Shown here: positions 12,887-25,022 of the stretch, piece after piece
Layout: every line of letters starts with the position of its first letter
How positions within the stretch are numbered: the stretch's first letter is position 1
Assembly: GCA_008828725.1 (NCBI GenBank)
Contig: MEHQ01003630.1
Coordinates: 273,368 to 337,367, forward strand
Length of the DNA stretch: 64,000 nt
Direction of reading: 5' to 3'
Origin: Saccharina japonica
Taxonomy: Eukaryota > Sar > Phaeophyceae > Laminariales > Laminariaceae
Program-made: the position numbers and the translations under genes
Notes under the pieces: generated by a model
The model's database searches: none
The model's input: only the letters and a program-made list of their open reading frames with translations
What the model was told of the DNA's origin: nothing

Positions 12887-13589
12887 CGCGCGAAAACAAA
12901 AATCCCGGGGTATTTCAAACCGAGTACGGACACTTTGTTGCTGGTGCCACGTACGAGAGGAACAAAACGGGAAGGGTTGCTGGACGTGGCGTGACCACCA
13001 CAACAGCATCAGCATCACCTGATCCCAGTTCCACTGTCTGCGACGAATGCGACAAGGTGGGGCATTACGTACAAGAGCGGCGTGCCTGCCAAGGGCCATG
13101 AGAAAAGCAACAAGTCCGCCGGCCAGAAGAAGAAATATGGATCAAGGGACAGTGCTGGACTACTAGGAGCCCATCGACGTTGTGTGTAACCAGCCAATAG
13201 CCAAAATGCCCGACGTGATTCACCAAGAACACTACTGAAGGCATACCCCCTCCGTCCACCTCCAAAACCAAACACGCCTCGGAAATGATATACTGTAGTA
13301 CGACCCACGAACTCCGCATCACGCATAGTCGTTTTACGCACCGCCGTTCCGTCTTTGTCGCTGCCACTATTGGTGACTGCGTGAGATAGCAAGCGCGACA
13401 GTCGTGGTGGCAGTCGTGGCGACGCCTTTCCTTTCACCATCCGATGCAGCGGGCGAGAGACCAGTGGCGAGATTGATGTAAATAGCTTACGAACTGCAGA
13501 CAAGCAAATTCTTGAGTGTCTATCTATTATGCCATACATTGAGACTTGCGAACAATTCGGACACGGGGGAAAAAATTGCCACCATGCAC
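12887..13589. other. No supported gene
   Basis: Moderately GC-rich sequence with overlapping open frames on both strands. A weak zinc-knuckle-like string was considered and rejected. Confidence 0.4.
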
Positions 13590-14628
13590 TTAGAGTTGTT
13601 TTAGAAGGGAAAAGTCGGTGCCCAGAGGACCGGACACGCGGTAGTCCTCAACGACCCCCCGGAACGCCTTGTACCCTTTCGTCACCCCGCGGTCGTCCTT
13701 AACCAGGACCGGGCGGGCCGTCTTCCCCAGGATTCAGGAAAGCAACTCGTTTGCGAGGGATAGCCCGTGCGGCCCTACGTCGATCTGCCAGGACTTCAGG
13801 TCGGGCAAGATGCGGCCATCCCGGTCTAAGTCAACGCCTCTTTGGGAGTTCGTACCGACGTTGACGCGCACAGTGACGAATGATGTCGCGATCTTGAACG
13901 CAGCATCGATGGACTGGACATCGGCCAGGTCGTGCTGTTCGATGTACTGTCCGCACCAGTTGGGCGCTGCCGTTTCGTCGAAATTGGGACCCAGGCTTCG
14001 AGTTGTTCATCGAGACCCAGCCGACAGGAGCCTTGCACCATTCCGTCGTTCATGCTATCTCGTCTCCGCCAAACTGACGGCACTCTGCCGGTAGGTTGGC
14101 CACCAACACGGTGATGCCACCCGCCACGTGTTCTTCCCTGGAAAAGCCCAGCAGGCGTTCCGCTTCCCCTCCATTGACGACGGCACTCAGTCCACCGTTG
14201 GAGAGGCAGGGGGGGACATCGTGAAGACACCCGTACGTGTTGGTATCATAAGGGTCCGTCACCTCGATAACGAGAGAGTGTCCCTCTGACATAATGCAGA
14301 GGCCCGTGGTCAGCTGGCGGTCAGGGAACTCCTCTGGCAGTGACGCGGTGAGACGTACGTTGACGTGTAGACCGGAATCGTCGTCCTTGATCATGCTGTA
14401 TCCGCCACCATCAACCCCGGACCAATTAATATGTTTGCCGCGGAGGCGTTCCGTGTGCGGGTTATCGCACATGTCTGCCCCATCCGGGCACCACGCTGCA
14501 TTGTTCGCGGTCCAGTTCGGGCGAAACGTGTTGTCAGAGCGAACATTAGAACCCAGGTTGCCTTTTCGCAAACAGTTCTTCCCGCAAACGTCGAAAGCAA
14601 CACGAACGAACGCACACGTCCAACCCAC
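13590..14628 (-). pseudogene. Broken coding relic, unknown family
   Basis: The minus strand reads as a coherent, Cys- and Trp-containing protein for roughly 345 codons, but it is interrupted. The first part runs from about 14628 to an in-frame TGA near 14051, with motifs such as CLHDVPPCLSNGG and SLVIEVTDPYDTNTYGC. Reading through gives EWCKAPVGWVSMNN. Near 13982 the frame must shift to continue as FDETAAPNWCGQYIEQHDL and VDLDRDGRILPDLKSWQID. A second TGA occurs near 13733, then sensible sequence continues to a TAA at 13590-13592. Two stops and a frameshift make it a pseudogene unless there is unseen splicing. The same frame is open upstream to about 15021 after another TGA at 14641-14643, so the original start is uncertain. 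The spaced cysteines suggest a secreted or extracellular protein. I do not recognise the family. Confidence 0.6.
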
Positions 14629-15229
14629 GCAGGGCAGGGTTCACAACCGGACACCAGCTGGTTCTTCCTCCGCACAGCCCCCAGCGCCAAACGGCTGCCT
14701 TTTGAGAGCTCCGTATCTCCTCGGGAGATTGTCCCGAGCCTTCGAAGCGCCGGTAAAACCTCCCACGGTCAACTGTAAGCCGGTTACCCACATCGGCTTT
14801 GACACCGCAACGACCGACGCGCTGCTGGAGGTACGAGAGACAATGCCGACCGCTTGTAACCGTGAGCTACATGGGACTGGGTGGAACTGGAATCCTCCAG
14901 AGCACCATCGTCGGCTAGACCGGCCAGACGCATCAGGTCTGGCTTCCCAGCTTGACTTTTGCAGGCCTGGGGCGACACGTCTTATCTTCTTTCGTATCAT
15001 CCTCGAGGAAGATACCCCCACCTCGTCGTACCGTTAAACCAACGGAAAGAGCACTTGGGCCTTATTTCAATAGGAGTGGAGATTGGTGTGAATGGCGGCG
15101 AATTATCCCCCGGAATCGGCGCAGTGCCTCCGCTTGGCATCCCCGGAGCGTCATCGCCTGATATTGATACCGCACAACGCTTGGTGTCTTCGGAACATCA
15201 GCGCTGAGAGCCACCGGGGCATCTTCGTG

Positions 15230-15660
15230 TGGAGTAGCTGAAAACACCCTGCCTAGGGTGGACGCAGCAGCATCGCCCGAGATCCCTGGATCGTCAGCAT
15301 AATATATAGTTTTCGGAGCATCACAACCTCGAGAGGTGGCTGGTGCAGCAGTGCCGGAGATGATTGAATCATCAGCATCTGGGATTCTCGAGGCGCCCGT
15401 ATCATCTGAGGCCGTGGGAGAAGCACCGCCTCCTGGGACCGACGAAGCGTCTCAACCAAACTATTGGCTCATCGTCATCCGAGATGACCGGAACAATCTC
15501 GGGCGCCGTGTCTGAGGTGGCTGGAGCACACTCGCCTGGAGCTGTGGGAGCACCATCGCCTGGAGCTGTCGTTGCGTCATCGCCCGGGGCCATTGAAGCA
15601 GCATCGCCTGAAATCGACGGGTTGACACAATCTATCCACCTCACCTGGGATTGTACCGGC
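15230..15660. repeat. Degenerate GC-rich tandem repeat (CATCGCCTGGAGCTG-like)
   Basis: Variants of GCATCGCCTGGAGCTGT recur every ~30 bp between about 15500 and 15620, with weaker copies from 15230. Both strands stay open (Ala/Pro/Gly/Ser-rich), as might a decayed repetitive protein gene, but no gene boundary can be drawn. Confidence 0.5.
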
Positions 15661-15665
15661 TGACC

Positions 15666-15951
15666 GACTTCTGCGACGATAGAGGTAGCACTTTTCGGCC
15701 GAAACATTTCCTGAGCAACGGGGCTCCTAAACCCAAATTCGTCAGAATTTCCATTCTGGTGTTGTAATGTTGTTCATTTTATGCTTGCTGCCATGAAATT
15801 GCTCATCGACGATCAAAAGCACTTATATTTGCCCCCAAAATCAGTGTGTGGACTACTGCAGGTATAGAGGTCCTATACTATCCTCAAGTGACCACCCCTC
15901 TCAGAAAATGGCCTGAATGCAGGTGCACCTCTACCACCCGTAGCATGCGCC
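15666..15951 (-). mobile_element. MITE family A, diverged copy
   Basis: The left terminus is CTGCGACGATAGAGGTAGCAC and the right terminus ends GCATGCGCC. The interior has the family strings CCTAAACCCAAATTCGTC and AAAATGGCCTGAATGCAGGT. No clean target duplication. Confidence 0.75.
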
Positions 15952-16132
15952 GACTGTGACCTGAAAGGGGTTCACACGCTCATGGTAGTGGAAGGCCAGC
16001 CACGGGAAATCGCCACAGCAGGACCTCTGGACTTCGCGACGCGGAGATGGAGAAACATTGCTGACGTCGACGGCATTCGCTTATTCCCATTAAGTCAACC
16101 TTGGGACTCCCTTTGTTTTCTTGGACAGAACC

Positions 16133-16470
16133 GGTCGCCCCGGTAGAGTAGTGGTCAGCTTCAAAGGCTACTATCATTGGTACCCAAGTTCGAATCCCAC
16201 CGTGGTGAGAGATTTTGACTTTATTTGATAAAAATAAAAACAAAAAACAATTGCTGAGAGCGCCTTCGGGGCGTGGGTAGGCGGAATCCGACGCAAGTCG
16301 ACGAGGGAAGAAAGTGCTGAAATCTTCTCGCGATCAAAATGCAAGGCAAGGACCGTAGTGGGGGAGGAGGGAGAAGAGCCTACTTTGAGACCCCGGATCT
16401 GAGTTACGACAAGCAATGAGAGAGAAAGGAAGGGCGAAGATAATAAATGAGATGGGCAAGAAACAAAACA
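16133..16470 (+). mobile_element. tRNA-derived SINE, second headed copy
   Basis: The head GGTCGCCCCGGTAGAGTAGT and B box AAGTTCGAATCCC lead into the same body as 211-568, ending in CAAGAAACAAAACA. It lies between two inverted family-A MITEs. Confidence 0.75.
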
Positions 16471-16554
16471 ATATAAAAGAGGGTCCGCCAGACGCTGACA
16501 CCGCCTGCATACTTTACAGTGCTCGCCGCTCAACAGAGCGCTATCGGCGCCTCT

Positions 16555-16850
16555 GACGCGTGCTACGGTAGAGGTGCACCTGCATGCAGGCCATTTTCTG
16601 CCTTCTGAGGGTGGTATGGTCACTTGAGGATAGTATAGGACCTCTATGCCTGCAGTAGTCTACACACTGACTTTGGAGGGAAACAAAAGTTCTACTCGTA
16701 CCCGGTGAACATTCTCGTGGCCTGAGCATAACCTGAAAAATACTGCAAAAAACAAATAATTGAACTTTCGACGATTTAGGGTTAAGAAGCGTCGTTATTC
16801 AGAAAAAAAAGTTTCAGCCGAAACGTGCCACCTCTATCACAGTGCAAGTC
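16555..16850 (+). mobile_element. MITE family A, ~296-bp variant
   Basis: It begins GACGCGTGCTACGGTAGAGG and carries the longer-variant interior GTGCACCTGCATGCAGGCC and GGTCACTTGAGGA. It ends in a decayed CACCTCTATCACAGTGCAAG. Confidence 0.75.
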
Positions 16851-17108
16851 CGCCCGCTTTGTTCCTATATTTGTGAGCGGCAGAAACGTTGAGAGGCTGT
16901 TCGGTTGTTTGCTTGTCGGGAAATACACGAGGTCACTCTTGCCGACGACTACTACTACTGTAAGGACGAACAGTGAAGTTTATATCCCAGCTGGAATGGT
17001 GTTTAGACCTGACCGCAGGTTTTTAGGCTATATACTCGTAATTTTTTAGGCTACTGGAAGTAGTCCAACCTGAAGACAACTATCGAATTGTCAACTATCG
17101 AATTGTCA

Positions 17109-17135
17109 GGGGGGGGGGGGGGGGGGGGGGGGGGG
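17109..17135 (+). repeat. Uninterrupted run of 27 G
   Basis: The longest homopolymer in the window, immediately before a family-A MITE. It could form G-quadruplexes, or its length could be a sequencing or assembly artefact. Confidence 0.9.
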
Positions 17136-17139
17136 CAGA

Positions 17140-17408
17140 GACGCATGCTGCGATAGAGGTGCACCATATTTGTTATGAAGGTGGCCACTTGAGGAGTTAC
17201 ATATCTCACCCAAAAAACGGATGTATGTCTCGGAGGGGGAAAAAAAAGTGCCACCCGATGACAAAATACCTATGGGCCTAACGATACAACCAAAAATGGT
17301 GCAAAAACAAAACAAAATGGAATTCCGACGATTTTAAGGAGTCCCTCCGTTCAGAAACGTTTCCAGCCAAAAAAAGGTATACCATGTACCTCTATCGTAG
17401 CAGGCGTT
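17140..17408 (+). mobile_element. MITE family A with CAGA target duplication
   Basis: It starts GACGCATGCTGCGATAGAGG and ends TACCTCTATCGTAGCAGGCG. CAGA occurs at 17136-17139 and again at 17409-17412. Confidence 0.85.
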
Positions 17409-17412
17409 CAGA

Positions 17413-18860
17413 TGCATATATCGTAGCCTGATATGTTGTTCATATTCTCCGCTTCAAGGAAAAATCACTGATCGTCGGGGCCCGGTTCTCGCATCTCACT
17501 CCGTAACGTAGGGTTACGGCCATTGTTAACGGAGCCATAAATGTCCAAAATTTCCTATATTTTCAATACTGTTTGCGCACAATTTTCTATATTTCCACTT
17601 TTTTTTTTTCCATTTTATTCCCCCATTTATTGGAACGTGAAGCCTTCCAAACATTTTGCCCTCTGAAATAAATCCAATATTTCCAAGATTTTTCTTACTT
17701 GTTTTGGAAAAAAAAAAACATTGGGAATTATGAGAAGAAAAAAAAAGCTGCTCGATAAGAACGACCCTTAAAACATCGTTCCTGCAGCGAATCTCAATGT
17801 TGCGATGGTGTTCGATATTGCAGAGAGGGGCAGTCAGTACCAAGTTCGTTGAGAAATGATCTTATTCGGTGTCGAATAGAAAAGTTGGCGATATCAACTC
17901 CATCGAGGTGTCGTATTAGTGACAAAACAGTAACCAGTGGCCTACCGGGACGCTGATCGGTAACAAAATGGTCTATAGTTAACTCATCAGTAGAACGGGG
18001 CTATTCGTCTACGTACCCACGTACTACTGTATATACTTGACATAATAATAGTGGTACAGATTAATGCGGAGTAACAAAGCGGCTGGCCTGGCTAATTTAT
18101 GGGCGTTGGCCCAATGCATCCGTACTCGTACATAGCAGTGCGATACACGGTTGTTTTCGTCGGGTGACTAGGGTAGCACGGAGTAGCTATCTTCGCACGA
18201 GGAAGCGTCAAGGAGCATCGCTGTAGGTTGGACGGCGCAACGAACCGATTTGAGCGCGTATCTTGCCGAGAGCTGGCTGATGATGGCACGCCCATCCTCT
18301 CGTCTTCTCGTGTACCCCTTCTACTCAATCGGTCTGGGGGCTTATTTTAAACACCATGGACATCATGTTTCGTAGCTGAAGCTTACAACCGGACTTGCCT
18401 AACAGCAATCCAAGCTTCATTTTTTTTTCGACTGTCACCATAGATAGCCACCAATATATTACATCGCAAACATCTTGCCAACTATTGCGCACTGTACCAA
18501 TGGGCCCTAACCAACCACCAAAAGCGGAACTAAACATCGTGTCGGGTAATCGTACTAAACGTTAGGAACCCAAACCAGTAAGATTCGAAGAAGTCCCCCC
18601 TTAATATTGTATGCAACTCACCACAAAATTAAAGGGGCGCCGGGGAGGGGCGATAGGCGCTGCTCTCCGTCAATGACATTACGCTAAAATCAACCGAAGA
18701 AGGCAATCCCCGAACATTCAGGGCTAAATATAATCGCACCCACGCATTCAACCACTACATACACCGTCTGGTTAGAGCTTTATATAGCAGCTCGTCATCG
18801 CAGAAGCATTGTTTCTTTGCTCAAACGGCCCGGTCCGGGTGCTTTCGCTTCGGGGGGGAG
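17413..18860. other. No gene seen
   Basis: Contains AT-rich homopolymers (17595-17770) and otherwise unique-looking DNA. A possible minus-strand fragment at 18170-18330 lacks a believable donor. Confidence 0.4.
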
Positions 18861-18951
18861 GGGGGAGTTGGCTGTTTGCGCGAGCCGCCTTGTCCGGGGG
18901 ATTACGCTCGGGGGGATGGTACCGCCTGGTGTATGAGGAGATTGTCCGGGG

Positions 18952-19260
18952 TTGTCACCGATAGCCCTTCCCCCACCATGCTTCATCGCACCACGGATAT
19001 ACGTACAGCCGGTTATCGCTTCCCCTCCTGCATATTTCAATATCAGACATGCAGCATGGATATTAGTCGAGGGACGAGATTATCGTATTATTTACGGGTT
19101 TCTCAAAAAGAAACTTGCTGAGGGTTTTGTAACCTACTGGCATGTTTTTGTCGTCACCCCCCCCGTCAAGGGAAGCGCGCGGGGCGGGGAGATCGTTCGA
19201 GGGTTACAAGGTGGTTATCTCATTTTGTTTTGTTGTGTATTCGTTGGAGACGCTATCTAG
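18952..19260 (+). pseudogene. Possible decayed coding fragment, unknown
   Basis: A plus-strand open frame of about 100 codons reads like ordinary protein (for example HAAWILVEGRDYRIIYGFL and VTYWHVFVVTPPVKG). It has no recognised domain and no neighbour that continues it cleanly. It may belong with the relic at 19767-20219 as remains of one element or gene. Chance openness is not excluded. Confidence 0.25.
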
Positions 19261-19766
19261 CTCCATAACTCTCGACCCACTCATACCTACCTAGATTGAG
19301 AAAGGTATCAACGAAGTTCAAAAGGAGATCGAGCAAGTAAGCTATGATACACTTAATGTTACCTTAGCTTGGAGTGATTTTATTTACCGCTTCCTGTAGC
19401 ATCACCATCGACTGAAAAACTGAGGCAAGATCACTTGAACGGTGACGACAACTAACAGCTATATCGTTGGGGTTTTGCTGTTTATTGTCGCGGCATTTCC
19501 CAGATGGCCCGACTATATGCAGCACGCGCTCCAACGTGTTGGCAACTCATAAGCCACCCCCATAAACAGGTGGAAGACAATACAAGGGGAACCGACACAT
19601 GGAAACCTACCGTATACACACAATACAACTACTCCCCCACTTCTGCGCCTGCAACCCCACTTTATCGTCGATCGTCATACTTGGTATTTGTACACATCAC
19701 ATATCTAGGGAACAGAACGCACCTCGATCCCCCCAAGGGCAGATGTCGACGTCTCCCCGTGGTTAG

Positions 19767-20219
19767 AGGAGGCAGGGAGTGCCTCATAGCCGCGCTGCGT
19801 GGCAGCATTGTGGATGTGGGAATCCGACTCCTCTCTCACACACAGCCATCGCCGGTACGCCTGCCATCCAACGAAAAACCCCAATGAGGAAACAATTTAC
19901 CGGAGGGGTGGGCGGGGAGGAATTGTGTACGCATGTCATCCAATGACCGGAAGTCGTGTGGCCATACACCCCCACTGCACATCCCAACAATGCCGTGACA
20001 GATCATGTCGAGTTCTACCCCGACCGGACACATATTGTTTTGCTTGCACCGAGCGCTAACCAGCTGGGAGGTGTTTCGGCCATTCCCATGAAGGTTGGGA
20101 TTGTTTCCTACTGGGAACTACTTGTGAGGCGGGACATAGTTGCGCGCATGATGGATGACAGCGCCAAATACTTGAGGGGGGGGGGGCAGGGGAGGGATGG
20201 AGTCGTTGCAGACGCCTGA
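19767..20219 (+). pseudogene. Possible decayed coding fragment with internal stop
   Basis: One plus-strand frame runs about 150 codons with a single TGA near 19937. Protein-like stretches include EFYPDRTHIVLLAPSANQ and VSYWELLVRRDIVARMMDD, ending in a G-run and a TGA at 20217-20219. I recognise no domain. The balanced composition with a single stop suggests a decayed transposon or host gene. Confidence 0.3.
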
Positions 20220-20291
20220 ATAAATTGCATTCGCGACGCATCCCACATTGTCAGGGTTTGCCTTCGAAGGCGATATTTTCTGGCCGACTAA

Positions 20292-20770
20292 GGCGTGCTA
20301 CGATAGAGATAGCACTTTTGGGGTGGAACGTTTTCTGAAGGATCTGGGCTCCTTAGGGCCCATATTAACGACTATAAAATAAATTCAATTTTGAAAAAAA
20401 AAAAATCAAATCCGCTTTTCATTGGTCAACACACGCACCAGCACCAAATATTAGGATCTTGGGGTATAATCTTTGGTGCTGGTGCGTGTGTTGACCAATG
20501 AAAAGCGAATTTGATTTTTTTTTTTCAAATTGAATTTATTTTATAGTCGTTAATATGGGCCCTTAACCCAAACTCTTCGGACTTCCATTCTCGTATTTGC
20601 AAAAAAAAAAACGAATTTCTGAAATACTTGTTGATGAGAGTCTTTTTCATTGGGTACGCAGCACTTTTATGTTCATCCAGGAGCAAGTTTTGGACGAGGT
20701 CTGAGAGCCCCCCTCAAGTGACACCCTCATGAAACTAAATTATTAGTGTGCACTCCTATCGTAGCGTTAG
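20292..20770 (-). mobile_element. MITE family A carrying a nested foldback MITE
   Basis: The family-A ends are GGCGTGCTACGATAGAGATA on the left and CTCCTATCGTAGCG on the right. Its canonical GGGCTCCTTAACCCAAA is split by the insertion at 20356-20562. Confidence 0.85.
20356..20562. mobile_element. PIF/Harbinger-like foldback MITE, 207 bp
   Basis: The two halves are near-perfect inverted repeats starting GGGCCCATATTAACGAC, with ~80-bp arms that include TTGGTCAACACACGCACCAG. Its insertion into a family-A copy created TTA on each side (20353-20355, 20563-20565). A 3-bp TTA/TAA duplication is the hallmark of PIF/Harbinger elements. Confidence 0.88.
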
Positions 20771-21438
20771 TGTTTGCCCCCCCTGAGGAAATAGTTTGTC
20801 ACTGGGACCGACAGAAGCTTCTCGAAGTGAGCAACTACCGGTTAGTATAATGTGCTTACTACTTCTGTGTGTTTGGGTTCGACTAGCGCATACAGCGCAT
20901 ACAAGTGTTGGTCGGGTTACGCGAAAAAACGTCTTCAAAGCCATGGTTCGGGTGAAAGGTTGAGCCTCCCTCCCGTGAGGAGCCCAACGGAAATAGGTCG
21001 CCACCCCTACTATGAGTCGGCCTTGTGCTCTGCCATGGCATTTCTCGTTAGATCTATACTATGCAGGAATGCTTATGAGTGGCCACTGTCGAAGCTCATG
21101 CGCTACACGTTATCAGGCGGCAGACAATAGCATCACGTAATAAAGGCGCGTGCGTCATCAATAGGGCGACTGCCATATCTACAGAGTGCGGAAGAATGAG
21201 GTTCCACGTCGATCGATCGGTGGGGAGCATTGCCCCGGAATACATTCAAGGGGGACGAAAAGCACAAAGAAACTCAAGGGTGACCAAGGAAAACAAAAAA
21301 AACATGGGGACCTCTACACTAAACTGCGTCAGTATTATTAGTCACTCGCCCGAGTGGATCTGGGCAGCTGAAACAAACAAACAGCACCTAAATATGACCC
21401 CCCCCTTCCTCCAACCATAGCACCAGTCTCTCGGGCTG

Positions 21439-21690
21439 GACGCATGCTACGGTAGAGGTGCACCTGCAGACAGGCCATTTTCTGGAGGTGATCACTTGAG
21501 GGGCTCCATTATACGTCACCCAAACACTGGTTTCGGAGGAGCATAAAAATGCTACGCATGTACCCGATAAAAATTCCCAGTATGCAATGCACATTCTGCA
21601 ACACAAGAATGATACGCCGACGTTTTTGGGTTTAGGGAGCCCGATTGTTCAGGGAACTGTTTCAGCCAAAACGCGCATCGCCGGCCGTTT
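21439..21690 (+). mobile_element. MITE family A, right end decayed
   Basis: It begins GACGCATGCTACGGTAGAGG with GTGCACCTGCAGACAGGCC and the usual GGGAGCCCGATTGTTCAG, then fades at about CAGCCAAAACGCGC. Confidence 0.75.
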
Positions 21691-22530
21691 TCACGGCACA
21701 CGCGGTGACACGTGCAACGATAAGAGGGAGTAGCACCGTTCGACCTTAAACTATTTAGAACGATCGCGCTTCTCGACTGGGATACTTTTTAATCCGGCAC
21801 GACGTTTTACAATAATATCGTTAGTTTGAGACCTGCCATACCGTAGAAGCCATTGGATTTGGTCCATCGGGTAAAGCGTGCAGTGTTTTCGTAGGGGTGT
21901 ACCTAATATTTGTATGGGGATTCTCCCTTGATTATAGCATAACACCGATATATACCCCCACCTAAAAACATGACCTTGATAACCATGAACGTGCAACCTT
22001 CATGAACGATGTCACTCGGCATAAGCTTCTAGAAAGAAACACTCTACTAGTCAAACACGATTCGGATTTGGTGGCTGGTGCTTCGGTTAATATTGTGCCC
22101 GTAAAGCCAGAAAGGGCTTGGTCTAAAACTGCTAACTCTGTCCACCAGTGCTACGATAAGAGGTACGAAGCACGTTTTGCCAAAACCAAATATGAGTGTG
22201 ATGGCGCTCCTTTACTGCGGAACATACCCAATACCATTGGAAGGCCCTTGGTGTGTTCATAAATGACACTTGCTGTACAACCTAGGCGGTGGTCTTGCTC
22301 GTCTTGATTCACGTTTGTTCAGCCTTAGGGCGAGATAGCGAGCTCCTCACGTCAGGAAGAGGTTCGTAAATATTTCGGTGTTACTAATCGTAGCACGACT
22401 CCCCAGGGGTACTGTGCTGAGACTTCTAACAATGGACTCGAGCTTCGGGATCCGTGCTTGCCATATACATATACGTAGGGGTAGCGCCTAAAGTGTCACC
22501 GTGTGCATCCCCTCTTTTATGGCCTCTTTT

Positions 22531-22778
22531 GACGCATGCTACGATAGAGGTGAACCATGTTATTTCTGAGCTCCTCAACTTAAGGAGCGTCATACCTCAC
22601 CGAAAAAATGATTTTGGAGGAAAATAAAAGTGCTGCCGGATGCGAAATCTCATGACCGAAGTATGCTCTGAAACATTATTCGTCACCAAACTGAAAGTCG
22701 GACGAATTTGGATTAAGGAGCCCGATTTACCAGAAAACGATTCATCCAAAAAGTGCTACCTCTACCGTAGCACTTGTC
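22531..22778 (+). mobile_element. MITE family A, canonical copy with TTTT duplication
   Basis: Its 248 bp begin GACGCATGCTACGATAGAGG and end CTACCTCTACCGTAGCAC plus TTGTC. The interior has GAGCTCCTCAACTTAAGGAG and CCGGATGCGAAATCTCATGA. Flanked by TTTT on both sides, which is weak evidence in a T-rich site. Confidence 0.88.
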
Positions 22779-22849
22779 TTTTTATGTGACTCTTTCTGTA
22801 CATACCTTGAAATTAAAGCGCCATTCAGTGCAGAGCATCTGCATCACCG

Positions 22850-23124
22850 TCATTGCCGACATCACCATCCCCATCACCATCAAGACCACCATCATCATCG
22901 TCGTCGCCATCATCATTATCATCACCAGCAGCAGCAACAGCAGTAGCATCATCAGCAGCATCCGCATCATCATCATCATCATAATGATCATCATCATAAT
23001 GATGATGATGATCATCGTGATCAGCATCATCATCGTCATAATCATCAGCAGCAGGAGCATCATCATCAGCAGCAGCATCATCATCATCATCATCATCACC
23101 AGCATCATCATCATCATCATAATG

Positions 23125-23192
<68 letters not shown>

Positions 23193-23275
23193 AATGATGA
23201 TCATCATCATCATCATCACCAGCATCATTATTGTCATCAACATCACCATTACCATCATCACCATCGTCACCATTC
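22850..23275. repeat. (CAT)n/(ATC)n microsatellite, ~420 bp
   Basis: CAT triplets with CAGCAG and AATGATGATC interruptions. The long Ile-, Met- and Asp-rich open frames here are artefacts of the repeat. Confidence 0.97.
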
Positions 23276-23279
23276 GACG

Positions 23280-24117
23280 AGCCAAGCAGATGACAAAACA
23301 CGCGTGGCGGGGGGAGGAACAGATATAATGATTGATAAAACAACGATGCCGGCATCGACGTACCGAAGTGGCGAAACATTGTGGAACGCCGGAACGGAAA
23401 TTCTAGGCTAATCTAGGCGTGCCACGGCATGTATTGCGCTTGCACATTTTGAGCCCTAAACTGGCCATCTATTCACTATCACTGGATCCGATATGTATCG
23501 ATTTTATCGCGGGGGACCTATAGTAAATAGGCCCGAATATGTTTCGTAAACATAGGCAAACATATCGGTTCTTGTGTGTGCCGTAGTATGCTATTTTCCA
23601 ATCTGATCACCTGCGGCATTTGTTCCTCAAAGCATACCATTCACGTACAGATTGAAAACTGGAATCCCACGATCTTCAAAACATGGAAGAAGCTACGTAT
23701 CAAAACCAGACCTGAGGTACACTAATATTTTGTTGTTGGTAAGTTCGTTAGATACCCCCATCAGGCCGTGTCGCGGGACCTAGCATATACCGACTCTTTC
23801 GCTTTTCTTCGAATCGGCCGTTGAGGCTACCTATACCATAACCAAGGGTAAGAAGCTTCCGAGACTATTCTGCAGACCTTCCGCAGTTCCAACTCCCACC
23901 CATCGTGCCATTTTCGTCGGGCATTTTCCGCCGGCGCTTTCCATTCGGTACCTACAAATGAAAACATCGGATCTTCCCATACCTAGGGCGGATCATCGAT
24001 TCCCCGCTTAGTAGTCTGGACCTTTCAAGGCAGACATATTCCGGATCTCTATGATCGTACCTTTACGGGAGACCGTAGTAAATAGGACCTACCGTGCACA
24101 CGATAACTTAGATATTT
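23280..24117. other. No gene; relics of the TA-flanked MITE
   Basis: ATAGTAAATAGG-type ends appear at about 23517-23532 and 24074-24090, suggesting one or two decayed copies of the Tc1/mariner-like MITE. Confidence 0.5.
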
Positions 24118-24366
24118 CGCGCGTGCTACGGTAGAGGTAGCACTTTTTGGCTGAATCGTTTTCTGAACGATCGGGCTCCTTAACCCAATTTCGTCGGACT
24201 TTCATTTTTGTGACGAATAATGTTTCAGAGTATACTTCGGTCATGATATTTATCATCCGGCAGCCATTTTATTTTCCCCACCAAAACCATTTTTTCGTTG
24301 AGGTATGATATTCCTTATGCGAGGAGCTCAGAAAAAACATGGTGCACCTCTATCGTAGCATGCGTC
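24118..24366 (-). mobile_element. MITE family A with ATTT duplication
   Basis: A 249-bp copy in reverse orientation, ending GGTGCACCTCTATCGTAGCA plus TGCGTC. ATTT is present at 24114-24117 and 24367-24370. Confidence 0.92.
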
Positions 24367-24904
24367 ATTTACCTTTTTTCACTATTAGCAATATTTGGTC
24401 CTATCTTCTATGCTCTGCCGTAATAATCTAGCTGTTTCCGCCCGGTGGGGCCCGTGTTCACCTGCACCGCCTAGAACTTGTTTCCTGGATTGGAGATGCA
24501 CTCTACACTAGATCCTGGCACACGATCTTTTCAACGGAAAGGTCAACGTCTAAATTGTCTAGATCGTGATAAGTCCGATACGTCCATCGCTCATCGGGTT
24601 TCACTTTTCGTTTTCTCTCAAAGTCGGTTTATGGGTGACTTACTCTTTAGTGTAGAGCTCCTCGAGATACTTATTATTAGTGTAGATAGCACCTCGCGTG
24701 AGGAAGCTTCCTCAAACAATTTTGGCTGGGTGCACCCTGCCGTAGCCTGCGGCTATTCAGGGGAAAAAATCCCTTGAGAGGCAGTGCCTTACTCTCTTGA
24801 GCTCCGCACGCGCACAAAGAACCTCAATGTCTCACCAGAAACAGGACATGTGACTTCGAAGAGGTTTAATTCTAGCAGCCCGCGCCAGCGTTTCTACGCG
24901 CTAC

Positions 24905-25022
24905 GATACGATACTCCTTGAACGACCACTTCGTAGACTGTTAATATTAAACGTATCATGTTTGATACGACACTCCTCGAACGACCACTTCGTAGACTGT
25001 TCATATTAAGCGTATAATGTTC
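24905..25022. repeat. Two tandem 59-bp units
   Basis: The units share GAACGACCACTTCGTAGACT and end in an AATATTAA/CATATTAA stretch. Confidence 0.88.

Noticed and set aside
13030..13160. Zinc-knuckle-like string CDECDKVGHYVQE on the plus strand (retrotransposon gag?)
   Set aside because: The last cysteine is misplaced for a CCHC knuckle, a frame change is needed to continue, and no other retrotransposon domain or LTR is visible.
22002..22262. 86-codon ATG frame on the plus strand
   Set aside because: Its second half overlaps family-A-like sequence (GTGCTACGATAAGAGGTACG), so it is probably repeat-derived.
22774..23379. Ile-, Met- and Asp-rich frames of 167-184 codons
   Set aside because: Direct products of the CAT/ATC microsatellite in three frames.
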